The position numbers were made by a program, and so were the translations under genes. Under the pieces are notes generated by a model. It was not told where the DNA came from. It worked only from the letters and a program-made list of their open reading frames with translations, and made no database searches. From Nepenthes gracilis (Eukaryota > Streptophyta > Magnoliopsida > Caryophyllales > Nepenthaceae): 64,000 nucleotides of DNA. Positions 24,589-36,055 of the stretch are shown one piece after another (position 1 is the first letter of the stretch; every line of letters begins with the position of its first letter). The stretch is taken from positions 5,893,041-5,957,040 of the forward strand of contig BSYO01000038.1 of assembly GCA_033239525.1 (NCBI GenBank). Direction: 5' to 3'.

Positions 24589-24761
24589 ATGAAGGAATAA
24601 GATCAGACCTAGCACTGTCACACAGTCAGATAAGATTCTCTGGCATGCCTTAGAACGTTAAGGTGGTGATCGGGAATAGTTCCTTCCATGGAGTGATAAG
24701 TGGTCCGCCCCTCATCGGGACGTAATGAGAGGATAGACTATGAATTTGAATTTTAGCCTCT

Positions 24762-24862
24762 GATTGTGTGGAGTAAATAGAACACAATCTATTCTATGGA
24801 AAGGATATAAATATGAATTTGAATTTTGGCCTTTAATTGTGTGGAGTTAATAGAACACAATC
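24762..24862. other. Paired hairpins in solo LTR A
   Basis: GATTGTGT (24762-24769) pairs with ACACAATC (24782-24789). AATTGTGT (24835-24842) pairs with ACACAATC (24855-24862) over seven of eight positions. Both have GGAGT at the start of the loop. LTR B has one copy at 43661-43683. Confidence 0.7.
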
Positions 24863-25631
24863 TGTTCCCGATTATTCTCTCCCTTGGTTGGTAGGGTCTA
24901 CCAGTCTAAGTCCTTTGGATGATAAATATATGAATTTGGGAACTTTGAAATTTGACATGAGCCATGAACTTCGGACTTGACACTGACCTTTGGACTCGGA
25001 AATTTACATGAGGACAGTAAAGTTATATACTTTGAAAATTTGCACTGAATAGTTATATTATGTTCTCCGAAAAAAATTGGCATTGATTATGAATCTTGAA
25101 ATTTCCATGACATTGTTTTATTGCATATTTTTAGTACCTTGTTGGGTTTCGACTCATTCTTTTATAATTTTTTAAATGAGACTGTAAAATTAAGACTGGA
25201 CGAGCAAATCTAGATCAAGCTTAGCTAGAAGGGATCCGAGATTCGAAGAGCTGGTTGAATATTATTTTTGAAGGATTTCGATAGCCTTAAAAGAAATTAT
25301 GGTTAAATAGCATGTATGAGAATGTTGATGCTTCCACTTTTGTACCTTTTGGAATATATCTGCTTCCGCCATTATCTTTTGGTTGAAATTAGGATTAGAA
25401 CAACATCTCTATATGAATTTTGACCCAACAAAATGGAATGTTAAAAGAGTTGGAGCCCTTATTATCTTATGGCATTTGGCGATCTTGTGATTGTATTATT
25501 TATGCTATTGACAATTTACTTTGTGTGGCGTGACCTGTCCGAACTGAATTGCCTAAGAGTTGAAATCTAGGGTGTCTATTTTCGGATGGTCTCTGATAGA
25601 GCAAGAAAAAATGAGGTTCCGTCACACATCC

Positions 25632-27858
25632 TGTCAGTATACCGACGAGCCAACCAATCCTATCCCCACATATCATGATAAATGGGTTATCCTAGACTGC
25701 CAATTCCATAATTACTCAACAATGCTATAATTCTTGTTACTCTAATATCTTCGAAACCGAAACGGTGAGGGCTTCTCATCGCATAGTTTCTTAGCCTCAT
25801 ACTTAGGAGGTAGTATTCTGTTCTAGAACCAAAGGTAGAGCACTTCCTTCGCTTAGATATTAGAAGTTATTTGAGATTCTTCCTAAAACACCTCCAATGG
25901 AGCATCAAGACATATTCCAACTGAAAATTTTTTGCGCCAATTATTAGCAATACTACTCACCTTCTTTGAAGGACATCAAAATACTCCTTCCAATACTTAA
26001 GCTGATTAACCCATTTGCATGATTGCATGGCCATCTCTTCCTACAAGATGACCTCCCAGCCCCTTTTTGGATCATTTAGACACGGCTAATTCCACAAGAG
26101 ATACCTATCGATTCTCAAAGCTAGGACCTCAATGACCAACCTCAAACTATGGGTGGGGTAATACTGATCATAGGCTTCTACACCCTCTTAACCAAGGGTA
26201 ACCATTCATACAAGTCACGAGAATTACAATCCTAGAGCTTCCTCAAAACAGTCACATTCCTTTGTAGCTTACGAGACCCATCAGGGGTCAAACCCAAACA
26301 ATAAAGTCGACAACTAATCTTTAATTCCGTGAGGGCTACTCTCGCATGACCCATTTTGACGGATACGAGTCGTCTCCAATCCAAACGCCTCACGACGCTA
26401 CAATATTCGAGAAACACTTATCGGATTACTCTTCCGGACTCAACTAGACCCAAGAAAACAACACACCTTCGAGATATCAATCAACATTTCCCAATATTAG
26501 CCATCGCTCCAAATTCTAAGAAATCGCATTCCTATGATCGGAAAAACCATATGCCCAGCATACACTTCTCTTTATTCCTTTCATACTTGAGCACACGGCT
26601 AACCGTCTTTTCAATCTAAGATGTGATCCTCCAACGGGGTTCACACACCCTTTCAATTCTAAGAAATCATTAATGAGGTCATCCCAAAAGCACTGAAGCA
26701 CATGACGGTAAAACTCCTAGTCGATACCTCATCAGTTCTATACAGAGTCCTCAAATTGGTTTCCAATTCTTGGCACAACTCCATGGCAACCATTAGTTTA
26801 ACGATCAGGAGGTAATTCGACTAATCCTTTCCTCTAATAAATATACTCAAATACCTACATAGTCCACTCTCCTTAGTGACCACAAAACAACACCTAAGTA
26901 TGGTCTTACATACGAATTGAACTTGGCACAAATAGTAATCAAACGATTTGCAGAAGAAATAATACTAATTTTGTTGCCACTCAAACAACGATGCCTCATA
27001 TTCAAACCTTTCCACCTGATTACGAGGTGTCATATCCTCACCATTATAACCCATACTAATGTGGCACCTTACTAACAAAATCGTCCTTAAAATCATATTA
27101 AGCCTTAACATCACATGGTAATTAAATCAACCCAACCAATCATATCTATAGTATAAGGCCTACGATCCTCAGATAAACCAATAAACTTAGGAAACATCAA
27201 TAAAACATAGATTCTGGATCCCAAAGTAATATATATATATATCAAAATGTCTAGATTTGCGAATCTTATCTCCCACTACAATGGACGACACTTCTATACT
27301 CTATGCCATCATTGCGAAGCCTCAATCCACAGTACTAGGCTCCTTTACTGTCCGACACAGGGAATAAAGCAACTCCTAATCATGCAGTCGAACTACCCGC
27401 ACTTGAAACATACTCCCAAAAATCCCATTGAAACAAAACATTCATCCAAAAAGTATCATAAATATTTCCGATGATATCTCTTTATCCTCAAGACCCATAA
27501 CCCTTTTTCACGTTAATTACTCGAGGTTGACTTCACCTCCTATTTGACATGGGGCAATATTACCTAATCTTTCTTTAAATATTGGACGACGGCAACATCA
27601 TCTTAACTTTTAAGATCCACATCACAACTTCCATAGGGTCTGAGCTACCCAAAAGTTCAGATGATTAGGCATTACCAAATCGATTATAAATCAAAATTCT
27701 AGAACTTGTTACACCAGAATTGACCCTAAGTCATTCATCCTCAAGACAGCGATTCCACCTCATCCATCATATTTGATAGATCAACCAAGCATTCATTCTT
27801 AGTAAATTATTAGCCTGAGAATTTCAACCCAGAGTTGATCAAATCTAAACCTCGAATC
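25632..27858 (-). pseudogene. gypsy1 internal relic, mostly unrecognisable
   Basis: Minus-strand reading gives only scattered motifs. One segment near 26075-26175 (YYPTHSLRLVIEVLAL) resembles the RNase H line YPTHDLEL...VFALK of chromoviruses; SSMKGIKR near 26600 recalls the integrase C-terminal SPMKGV. Their order does not fit an undamaged pol, so the block is rearranged or the matches are partly chance. No intact gene. Confidence 0.35.
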
Positions 27859-27863
27859 AAAAT

Positions 27864-28676
27864 TGTTGCGTTCTGGATCTTCGGGTCCAAGCAACACAAA
27901 TGAGTTGGGATGATTCAGGGTGAAAAGAATGCAAAATGATGAAATGACGAGTTAGAGTAGTAGAGATTGAACACCGGGGTTTTACGTGGAAACCTCCTCT
28001 TGAATGAGGAGGGAAAACCACGAGGCTGAGCCTGGCAAAATTTCACTATGAGCTCGTTGGGTTACAAAATCAATACAAGGCCGAGAGCTTTTTCTAAGTT
28101 GGCCCCTTCGGATGTCCGAGTGATTTCTACTGCTCGCAAAGGCGCGATCCCTTTAAAAGCCAATCAAAGCTTAAGAGAATAAGAGAGAAAGGATCTGAAG
28201 CCCCCGAGAGAGAGTGAGAGAGTTTTCTTCGTAGGAGGCTTGAGGTTTTATTCTTAACGGTAGGGTGCCAGGCTGGCCACCGATCTGGCCGACACGTGCT
28301 GCAAATGCGCCAAGTGTACGGGAGTGAATCTCAGCCGTTCGAAGAATGTCGGACGGCGGTGCATCGTGGTGTCAGCCGGGCAGTGGTAGTGCGCCGCTTA
28401 CGAGGATCGCAGGATTTGTTAGCTGATGGCATTCCCGGATGTCCGGAGAGTCCTCGTACCTTGCGAAGATTTTAAGTCCTTGTACCTTGCGAGGTCCGCG
28501 GAGCTCATGGCGCGTGGTCACGCGCCCGGATAACCAAGCTTCTGCTGCCTTTGCATTCTTTGCGCCTCAAGGTGTTCTCGGACTCTTTTCGGGTACGTCC
28601 GAGCGCTCATATTCTGGGTCACTTGGGCCAAGTATTTTTCCCACCCGATTGGGGACCCTGGGTACCGGACCCAACA
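27864..28676 (-). repeat. Tat-like element, left (3') LTR, 813 bp
   Basis: Plus strand runs from TGTTGCG to CCCAACA. Its last 190 bases (28487-28676) appear identical to 32675-32864. The rest aligns with the right copy only through many gaps. Confidence 0.75.
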
Positions 28677-28894
28677 CTAGCCCCCATGCCAAAGGGTCCG
28701 AGATCTTCGACCGCTTGGCATGTTCTTAATCCTCCGGCCGAGGCGACTTGGAGTTAGAAATTCTTAGAAAATCATTTTGTCCAAAGAACTAATTTTGGGC
28801 GAGTGGTTTTGTCTGATTAATGGTCGTTTCAGTCTTTGGAGCATTAAATGCGGAGGTGAAATGCCTTGGGAAGGTAAAGATCATCATTTCGTCG

Positions 28895-29085
28895 GAGCGA
28901 ACCACGTGGCGGGCCATTAATCCCTTGACGGGCGTTCGACGCCACGCGGGCGAAGTCATCATTTCATTTCGGGGCTACTGGCCGAGCGACACGTGGAATT
29001 GCAGCTTTTCTTTAAACGAATGGCTGAGCGACGCGTGGCCTGGTCATGATGCGTCTTTTTTTCAAATTTTTGCCTATAAAAGGCG
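28895..29085 (+). promoter_or_regulatory. Promoter-like block for the antisense gene of the Tat-like element
   Basis: TATAAAAG at 29075-29082 lies about 140 bp before the ATG at 29224. Upstream are a perfect G-box/ABRE-like CCACGTGGC (28902-28910), GACACGTGGA (28988-28997) and ACGCGTGGCC (29031-29040); the last two sit in a repeated unit GAGCGAC(A/G)CGTGG. Such ACGTG words bind plant bZIP factors. gypsy2 has GACACGT at a similar distance from a TATA box before the related gene. Confidence 0.6.
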
Positions 29086-29223
29086 CCTTCCTGCCGTTTC
29101 AAAACTCTTCTGCTGTCTTCCTTCTTGTCTTCCTCTACGAAAGCCTTCCGTTTTCCAAACCTTCGTTCCTCTGCCTTGCATTCCTCAGGAGCCCTTCACT
29201 CTCTTGTGTTCTCAAGTCCCAAA

Positions 29224-31166
29224 ATGGTGGCTCCCGGAGTTAGAGATATTGCGTCGTCGCTGACCAACGAGAGGCTCGAGGAACTACGGGCTCTGTATGA
29301 GATCCCTGGTGACATGGCCATGGTTGTGCCAGAGCCGACCGACAGGCCTCACGCCTCCCGATGGTTTCATCACGCCTACGAGATCCACCAAGAGCGGGCT
29401 GCGGTTTCCGGGTTCCTCCGGAGCTGTACGAGATCATGAGGGAAACGGGAGTCCCACCGGGACTCACCCAACGCCATGAGGTATCTCGCCTCCTTATGCG
29501 TTTTCTACGTTGCAAAGGGAAGTCGCTGAACGTTACGGTAGTCAAGGTCATGTTTAGGTTCACGCATAATCTTCGGGATTACCATGATTACCGCTTTGTG
29601 GTGGGAATCCCGATTCCACCAAGAGGTGGAAAGACAAGTTCTTCTTCCTCGGCGTCCGAACGTCATGGGCCATTCCCAAACAAATGGGGAAGGTGGTCCC
29701 CGAACACTGTGCCGAGCCTTCCCTTAATGATAAAGGAAGCTCAAGGAGATCACGGATCTCATCAAGGAGAATCTCGGGGCTTCCATTTGGACAAAAGAAA
29801 CATGGTTGCAGCCCGAGAACCTCATGGAGGCCAATGGGCCGAGTCTACTCCCGAGAAGTCCAAGAAGAAGAAGAAGAAGTTGAAGAAGAGGACAGGGGAC
29901 TTTGGTAATCCAAAGTTCCGTCCGAGTGGAGCCAAGCAAGCCGAGAGATCACATCGGCTCGGACGTTGAGGGCTCAAAGCGTCCCTGAGTGTAGTGGAGC
30001 TGCCCTCTTTAGGGGGTATCATTTCTGACGAGGACGATCTTGAGGACGAGGACGTCGTCGCTCCTTTGTTCAAGGGAAGGAAATCCTCATTTCCAAGGGC
30101 CCCGGGGCTGAGGACTCTACATGCCTTTAAACTGAGGAAACGAGGATTGATGAAGTGATTGAGCTCCCGGAAGTCCAAACGATTGAGAGTTACGCCCTGA
30201 GCTTCTCCCGATCTTCCTGGAGAACCGTCCACTTCCGCGTGGGCATCCCTCCGAGATCTTTGTGACTCTCAATTGGGTGTCAAGATCAGCTCCCGCCAAG
30301 CCCAGTGAGATGAGGGCGAGCGCCCGATGAGGTTCCCGATGAGGGGTCCCGAGCGTTCATGGCCTCGGGCCTTTGGAGATGGAGGTGGACGACTTATTGT
30401 CGAGCCCCCGGCCGTTGCTCCTTCTCGTGGATACTCCTATTCGGGCCGAGGCGTCATTGTCGAGCCCCCACTGCCTTTCCTTAAAGTGACTTCTACTCCC
30501 GAGGCTGGGGTTGGAGTTTCGTGGTGCCATTTGAGGCTCCGGCTCCGAGGACAATTGGAGAAGCGGCCTCCTTGCTTCCCGAGGTATTTCCGATTCGAGG
30601 CTCTCTGTCCTTCTCTTTTACTTTCTTTGTACTAAGACTCTCTTTTCTTTGGACGTAGTTCCAAGTTGCGATCGATAATTTCCGGACGGGTCGCTCAGGG
30701 TCTCACTCAACCGTGAAGAGTTGGAATTCGCGGGAAGGCCGATTCGCTGGGGGAGGAGAACTTGAACGAGGTAGTAAGGCGTCAACGGGGAGAAGTTGCG
30801 CCCGCTAGACGAGAGGCCGAGAGTATCCCCTCGAGGACATTGCGCCCGGAGCGCATCTTGGGAGGGCATCCGGAAAAGTGCTTCGCCTCACCTCGTTTCC
30901 TTGGGATATTCCACCCCATCAACGCCACTGCATTGAGAGCCGAGACTTATTTGGCGTTCGTGGGAGGCCTTTTCGAGTTCAGCCGCCTTGCCCGAAGAAG
31001 GGCCTCCTGGGGCCTCCCGAGCCGTCATGTCCCTCGGGGAGTCTGCTTTGACCCATTGATGTACTTAGCTTATTTTCTCCTTTGTACATGTATTCTTTGT
31101 GCACTTATGAAACAAAGAAACCTTTTTCTTGAGTCTCTTGTTGCACTTCTTTCTTCTTTGCCTTAG
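29224..31166 (+). pseudogene. Antisense ORF of the Tat-like element: 'putative gypsy-type transposase' protein, frameshifted
   Basis: Starts MVAPGVRDI at 29224. The N-terminal domain (LTNERLEELRALYEIP, then after a frame change near 29405 RVPPELYEIMRETGVPP and VKVMFRFTHNLRD) and, after another change near 29625, RWKDKFFFLGV resemble the plant 'putative gypsy-type transposase' domain. A run of Lys/Glu follows (KKKKKLKKR in one frame, EEEEEVEEED in the other, 29860-29905), then a proline-rich low-complexity region (IVEPP repeats at 30390-30470) and a charged C-terminal part to about 31166. The minus-strand ORF of gypsy2 has the same start, domain order and lysine-rich middle. At least two frameshifts break it. 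The biochemical role is unknown; transposase activity is only a database label. Confidence 0.65.
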
Positions 31167-31169
31167 CTT

Positions 31170-32205
31170 ATTTTCTCCCCTTATTTCCGTTAATTGATCA
31201 AATCTAAAACCTCGACAAAATCATTCCGAGGATAACCCAAATTGGTCTCGATAAACATAATCAATATTACAAATCTTTCTTTAAGCCTTGAAGATGCCTA
31301 GAACCCTGACTCCTTATGACGGTAAATGCAGCCCGCTGGACTTCCCTCACCTTTTCCATAAGATCAATCATTAGTCAATCAATTCTTTAGTATTCATGCG
31401 AGGCTACCCCAAACAACGATACCTAATATCAAACCTTAAACTTCTTCTTAGCGATTGATCAAAGCATTAGAATTCTGGAAATAAGGTCTAGTAAACATGT
31501 GACCTGCTGTCATCTCCTTGATGTTGCTCTCAAAGACTGACCATGACCTAAGTACAAATCATATCAATCAAATCTAAGCCTTACCTTGCCCCAAGGTATT
31601 TAAATCAACAACCAATTCATTCTTAGTAATTTTAATTACAAATCCTACATGGGAGAGTTACTTATCAATAAATCATAGATTGATCATAAACTAGGTTCGT
31701 ATAGAGCTTCCAATCAATCAAACTGGATCCAATCTAGATTTAAATCAAACTAAGACTCGGCCATCTCTATACTCTATGCCATCGGACGGAGGTCCACCAC
31801 CAGGTGACAAATCGTCGGACATCACGGTCAATCCTACCGTGTGGACATGATATATACTAGGATACAAAAAGCTATCCAACAAAATCTTGTCCAAAAAAAT
31901 CATAATATGGAAAAAGATGCCGTTTGGTTCAATAATCTACTTTCAAATCAAGACACAATAACGTGCCGGGGAATCACGTTAAAAATACACATCTAATTTT
32001 TACAACTTAGTTCACAAATTGCTTCAAATTTATAAGAAATGATCTTAATTAGTTAAGGGGAACAAAAACTTACGTCCAATTCTATCTAAACATTTTTAAA
32101 TAACATCAAGTGGACGCCGCCCGCCGTTTCCAAAGATCTAATTATCTCAATCTCTTACATGATTCTACAATTGTGAAAACTAAGACTATCTAATCATTAA
32201 GAAGG
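31170..32205. other. AT-rich DNA resembling gypsy1 internal sequence
   Basis: No gene. Words such as AATCAAATCTAAG and ACATCACGGTCAATC recur here and in 32865-33268. GATCAAATCTAAACCTCGA at 27836-27854 has a near copy at 31196-31215. It may be native gypsy1 DNA on both sides of the Tat-like LTRs, moved or duplicated, rather than part of the Tat-like element. Confidence 0.4.
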
Positions 32206-32864
32206 TATAGCATCTTCTGTGTCCAAGCAACACAAATGAGTCGGGATGATTCAGGTGAAAAGAATGCAAAATGATGAAATGACGAGTTAGAGTAGTAGAG
32301 ATTTAACACTCGGGGTTTTACGTGGAAATTTCTTGAATAGGCCGAGCCTCGCAAAATTTCACCATGAGTTGGGTTACAAAAATCAATACAAGGCCGAGAG
32401 CTTTTTCTAATACATCCCTTAAAAGCCAATCTCAAAGCTTAAGAGAATAAGAGAAAGGATCTCAAGCCCAGCCGAGAGAGTGAGAGAGTTTTCGTAGGAG
32501 GCTTGAGGTTTTAATAATGCCGTTAACGGTAGGGTTGCTGGCCAAATGGGATGAATAGGAATTATGCACGGGAGTGAATCGAATCTCAACTACGGAAATT
32601 CAGGATTTGTTAAGTCCGGCATTCGGATGTCGAGACACCTTGCGAAGATTTTCTTCGTGGGCGAGTCCTTGTACTTGCGAGGTCCGCGGAGCTCATGGCG
32701 CGTGGTCACGCGCCCGGATAACCAAGCTTCTGCTGCCTTTGCATTCTTTGCGCCTCAAGGTGTTCTCGGACTCTTTTCGGGTACGTCCGAGCGCTCATAT
32801 TCTGGGTCACTTGGGCCAAGTATTTTTCCCACCCGATTGGGGACCCTGGGTACCGGACCCAACA
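32206..32864 (-). repeat. Tat-like element, right (5') LTR, shortened
   Basis: About 659 bp against 813 bp in the left copy. The part 32206-32670 lacks many short pieces present on the left but has few base changes between gaps; 32675-32864 appears identical to 28487-28676. Its left end and the expected PBS are missing. Confidence 0.7.
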
Positions 32865-33268
32865 AAAATCAATTAACCTAGGTCTCCAATAAACACCAAT
32901 CAATTCAAGTACAAATCAGCACTAATCAAATTTAAGCCATAAGATGCCTCCCTACAGCTCCTCTCGACATCACGGTCAATCACTACCACGAATATACCTT
33001 CGCCTAGGAGCCATAGCAGCTACTAATATCATATCTGAAGACATCAAAGTGGTTAAACTATTCTTAGGATACTATCTAGGATGCAAGAGCTAGACTATCA
33101 AACACATCATCTATTTCTAACTTAGTTCAAGCCAAAATTAGCCAACTGAAATAATTAGGATTATCCAATCTAACTTAATTGCCCTACACCTACATTTACT
33201 TATCCAATTGATCTTAATTGATCATAAACTTTCGCATACGATTTAAATCAAATCTAAGACATCTCTTT
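32865..33268 (-). other. gypsy1 leader between PBS and the Tat-like insertion
   Basis: Native gypsy1 DNA next to the PBS, without coding potential; AATCAAATTTAAG-like words recur. Confidence 0.5.
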
Positions 33269-33282
33269 TCTCTGATACCAAT
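33269..33282 (-). other. gypsy1 primer-binding site
   Basis: The minus strand reads ATTGGTATCAGAGA directly after the LTR end GTCACA, matching the initiator tRNA-Met type PBS. Confidence 0.85.
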
Positions 33283-36050
33283 TGTGACAAATCGTATTTT
33301 TTTATCAAAAATTCGGTAGAGTTTCGTCTATAATACAGATATATACTAATACAAAAATATGTACAATCTCCTGTATAAAGCATAATATATTCAATAATCT
33401 CAACTTTCACATCACACAATCAACAATACACAAAACTACACAGGATCTAATTGCTACATACAACTCGTGGCTCCAACACTGTATATCTAAATATAACATT
33501 AGTTAAAAAGAGATGCCACTAGGAACCTATAACAAATCACAATTACCTACTAAATTATAAATGAATCCAACACTGTGAAAACTAAACTATCTAATCATAA
33601 GTTATATGTACAACATATATTAAGATTTCTAAAAGAAATATACATATATACAGTTTCCCATCACATGAATAAAACTACAAATTCTAAGTCTTCAACATGA
33701 TCTTCTATATCCAAGCTTCGACCACTTCAAATCTCTACGCTATCCCATCGGGTATATATCAAACTTATATTAAATTGGAGATAATAAAAAGTAAGGGTGA
33801 GCTAACAGCTTAACAAATGTAACATTGTCAAAGCAATAATGATATATACAAAATAAAGTAAAAGAGAGATACATGAATATAGTGATGATGCGTAAACATA
33901 AAACATGATCAAGTGTGCCTTTGTAATACGATTGCCTTCTCATATTTTATCCTTCTTTTTTTTGGGATATAAATTATATATAATTACTCATTTTATGGAC
34001 TAGGGCCCATAAACCTTACTAGATAAAGGTGCGGGAGAACGATAAAGGATTATAATGCCTCTCATGATGTAAGGCAGAATAACATACTCAACGTCCAATA
34101 AAATTGCCCAGAATAGGCTAAATACCACGTAGCATAGTAGTATACCTATCATCCGGTCATAGATGGCCAATAAAATGCTACTCTAACCTCCTGCAGTCTA
34201 GAGATAGTCCTTATTTTTTAACAGTAGTATCCTAATGTGTGTCACGAATATCACCTGCTCCCGTAAACGGCTAGGATGCGCAGCCCAAGTAATCATTGAG
34301 TTTCCACTGTGATGTAAATGGCAAGCTAGGAATGCTACCCTATAAACGTATATCTGTGGTTCTAATTTCATAATTTCTTATACTTTTGAGGGAAGATACA
34401 CCATATTTCATTAACATAGTTCTCGTACCAGGAGAATAGATTATTCATATCACGTATTGTGGCATTTACATCCGAATATTCATATGTTTTTTATATTGCT
34501 TTCGAATTTAAATCCTTTTATGACTTAACTTATGTACAAATATCATATGCATAGCTAAGATTTAGAATTCTTACCATTGAAAAGCAGATTGATTTGAAAG
34601 AATTTCGAATACAAAGTTCCTTTGCGATTGCATATGCCAAAACTTTCAAATTATACTATTAAACTTATATAAATATATATCACTTGATTAACAATTAAAC
34701 ATGAAGAATTATATAAAATATTGATCAATATCCTCAGGTGAACAGTACTTGCATGAACAGTGTACATAAATGTGTCTGGATAGACATATCAATTAATTCT
34801 TGGAATTTCGGACATCCAACGTGTACATCATCAAATTCAAGGCATGGGTAAGCATAATCTTAAGTCAATTTATGTATCAAACTCAATTTAATCCATTAAA
34901 TGGGGTTCGGGCATGGGTTAGGGTCTCCTCGAGGAAAATTTCACATAAAACCTCAAATTCGGATACCCAATTAATAAATTAACATATCTAAATCATGGGT
35001 AATTATATTCTAATTCTAAATTAAGCAAAAGCCCCAAACATTTCATGGGTAACATGTCCGGGCAAATCCTAGGGTTTTGGTGAACAGAAATTCATATAAA
35101 TCCACCAAATCGAGTATTCAATCGATAAATTAACTTATATAAGATATAAATATTGATATTCTAATATTAATTTATGCAAAAGCCCAAAATATCAGAGGCT
35201 GAAATCATCCGGACACAAGTAAACAGTACGGGTGCCTGGGTTGGGGTTTCGATCACACAAAACAATGCGAAAATAATGAAGTGGACAACGAAATTTAAAT
35301 ATCTTCATGTTTAGGTCATGGAGAACACATATACATACATGGGTCAGATATCGGGATAAAAATACCCGAAGGAGATCAAACAAAAATCAAAGAAAATGGA
35401 AGAAAAATGTATGGATGCACTTGCCTTGATTCGCTCTATGATTTCTCCAACTAGCTCGAAGTCAAAATCCGTCCCGAGGGCCTTCATTTGCTCCTCTCAC
35501 TCTCTTCTCCCTCTCTCTCTCTACTTGAACGCTCTGTTCTCCTCTCCCCAAAACCACGTGCTTAACGGTTATAAAAGCCCAAATGCGACTTTTACACAAG
35601 CGGGCGCTCAAGCACAGTCCGGGGAGAGTAACAGGTGCCCCCGCACTGAAATTGGCGCTCATCGGGTGCTCAAGCCCACGGCAAGTGCGGGTTAGGCTTA
35701 CGTGAAGCCTGCAGCAAGCCAGCTTCGCGTTTTCATTATTGGGACCCGTTTTGACCCTGCTAACATAATATTTTACATTATTGGACTTTAATTTTAATTA
35801 TATTAGTTTAATAAGTCAAAATTATCATAATTTAAAACTTGAAATCTTATTCACGGATTAATATTTCATGGTTTATAACACTGGTTCCCGATTATGCCAA
35901 TTCCTAGTCTTCAGCCCTTAAATTCGATTCCTCCCGTACCCTTTGACCTCAATTCACCTATTTTAACTTAATTATCTCTCAATTACAATATTTTAAAATC
36001 CGAAACCTCACCAGCCATATTAACCATATCTTAGAAATCGGCACATTACA
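33283..36050 (-). repeat. gypsy1 5' LTR (right copy), 2.77 kb
   Basis: On the minus strand from TGTAATGTGCC to GTCACA. It has a single copy of the segment duplicated in the left LTR. AAGGCAAGTG lies at 35419-35428 (minus), after a GA-rich leader. A GC-rich block with GGCGCTC words is at 35600-35690. The TSD AAGAT follows at 36051. Confidence 0.9.
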
Positions 36051-36055
36051 AAGAT

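Larger units (their letters stand above)
23143..25626 (+). mobile_element. Solo LTR A (2.48 kb) inside gypsy1
   Basis: Begins TGTGAGATCTC and ends TTCCGTCACA; both sides carry the perfect 5-bp repeat CATCC (23138-23142, 25627-25631). No internal domain lies between, so this is a solo LTR left by LTR-LTR recombination. From 5' to 3': a 94-bp tandem pair (23231-23418), GGCCGGAGTG-type repeats, TATA (CTATATATACAC about 24004), AGGCAAGTGT (24117-24126), a 74-bp tandem pair (24441-24588), GGCATGCCTTA (24642-24652) and two GATTGTGT/ACACAATC hairpins. The later parts match LTR B. Confidence 0.88.
27864..32864 (-). mobile_element. Tat-like Ty3 element of about 5 kb, without gag-pol, carrying an antisense gene
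   Basis: LTR copies at 27864-28676 and about 32206-32864 share ends; AAAAT flanks the whole (27859-27863, 32865-32869). That TSD is low in complexity, so the pairing is probable rather than certain. On the minus strand the left LTR begins TGTTGGGTCC and is preceded by a PPT (GGCATGGGGGCTAG, 28677-28690), so the element reads right to left. No gag or pol motifs remain. The only coding region (29224-31166) lies on the plus strand, antisense to the element, as in gypsy2. The part 31170-32205 resembles gypsy1 internal DNA, so a rearrangement inside is possible. Confidence 0.6.
18744..36050 (-). mobile_element. gypsy1: 17.3-kb chromovirus-like Ty3 element with long LTRs, heavily invaded
   Basis: Direct LTRs at 18744-22443 and 33283-36050 share sequence along their length. 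The perfect TSD AAGAT lies at 18739-18743 and 36051-36055. On the minus strand a PBS (TGGTATCAGA) follows the right LTR, and a PPT (AAGTGGGGGAGAAT) precedes the left LTR, so transcription runs right to left. Very long LTRs with a tRNA-Met PBS and the pol-end word ATTTCGAGGACAAAATTTCT suggest a Tekay/Del-type chromovirus. About 3.4 kb of internal DNA is clearly native; gag and most of pol are missing or unrecognisable. Solo LTR A and a Tat-like element sit inside. Confidence 0.88.

Noticed and set aside
27864..28676. Reading the 5-kb element on the plus strand, with 29224-31166 as its sense gag
   Set aside because: No PBS follows 28676 on the plus strand, while on the minus strand a PPT (GGCATGGGGGCTAG) abuts TGTTGGGTCC, the normal 3' LTR junction; gypsy2 supports the antisense placement.
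28439..28757. Open frames shared between 28439-28729 and 32564-32881
   Set aside because: They are the two LTR copies of the Tat-like element; shared translation follows from shared LTR sequence.
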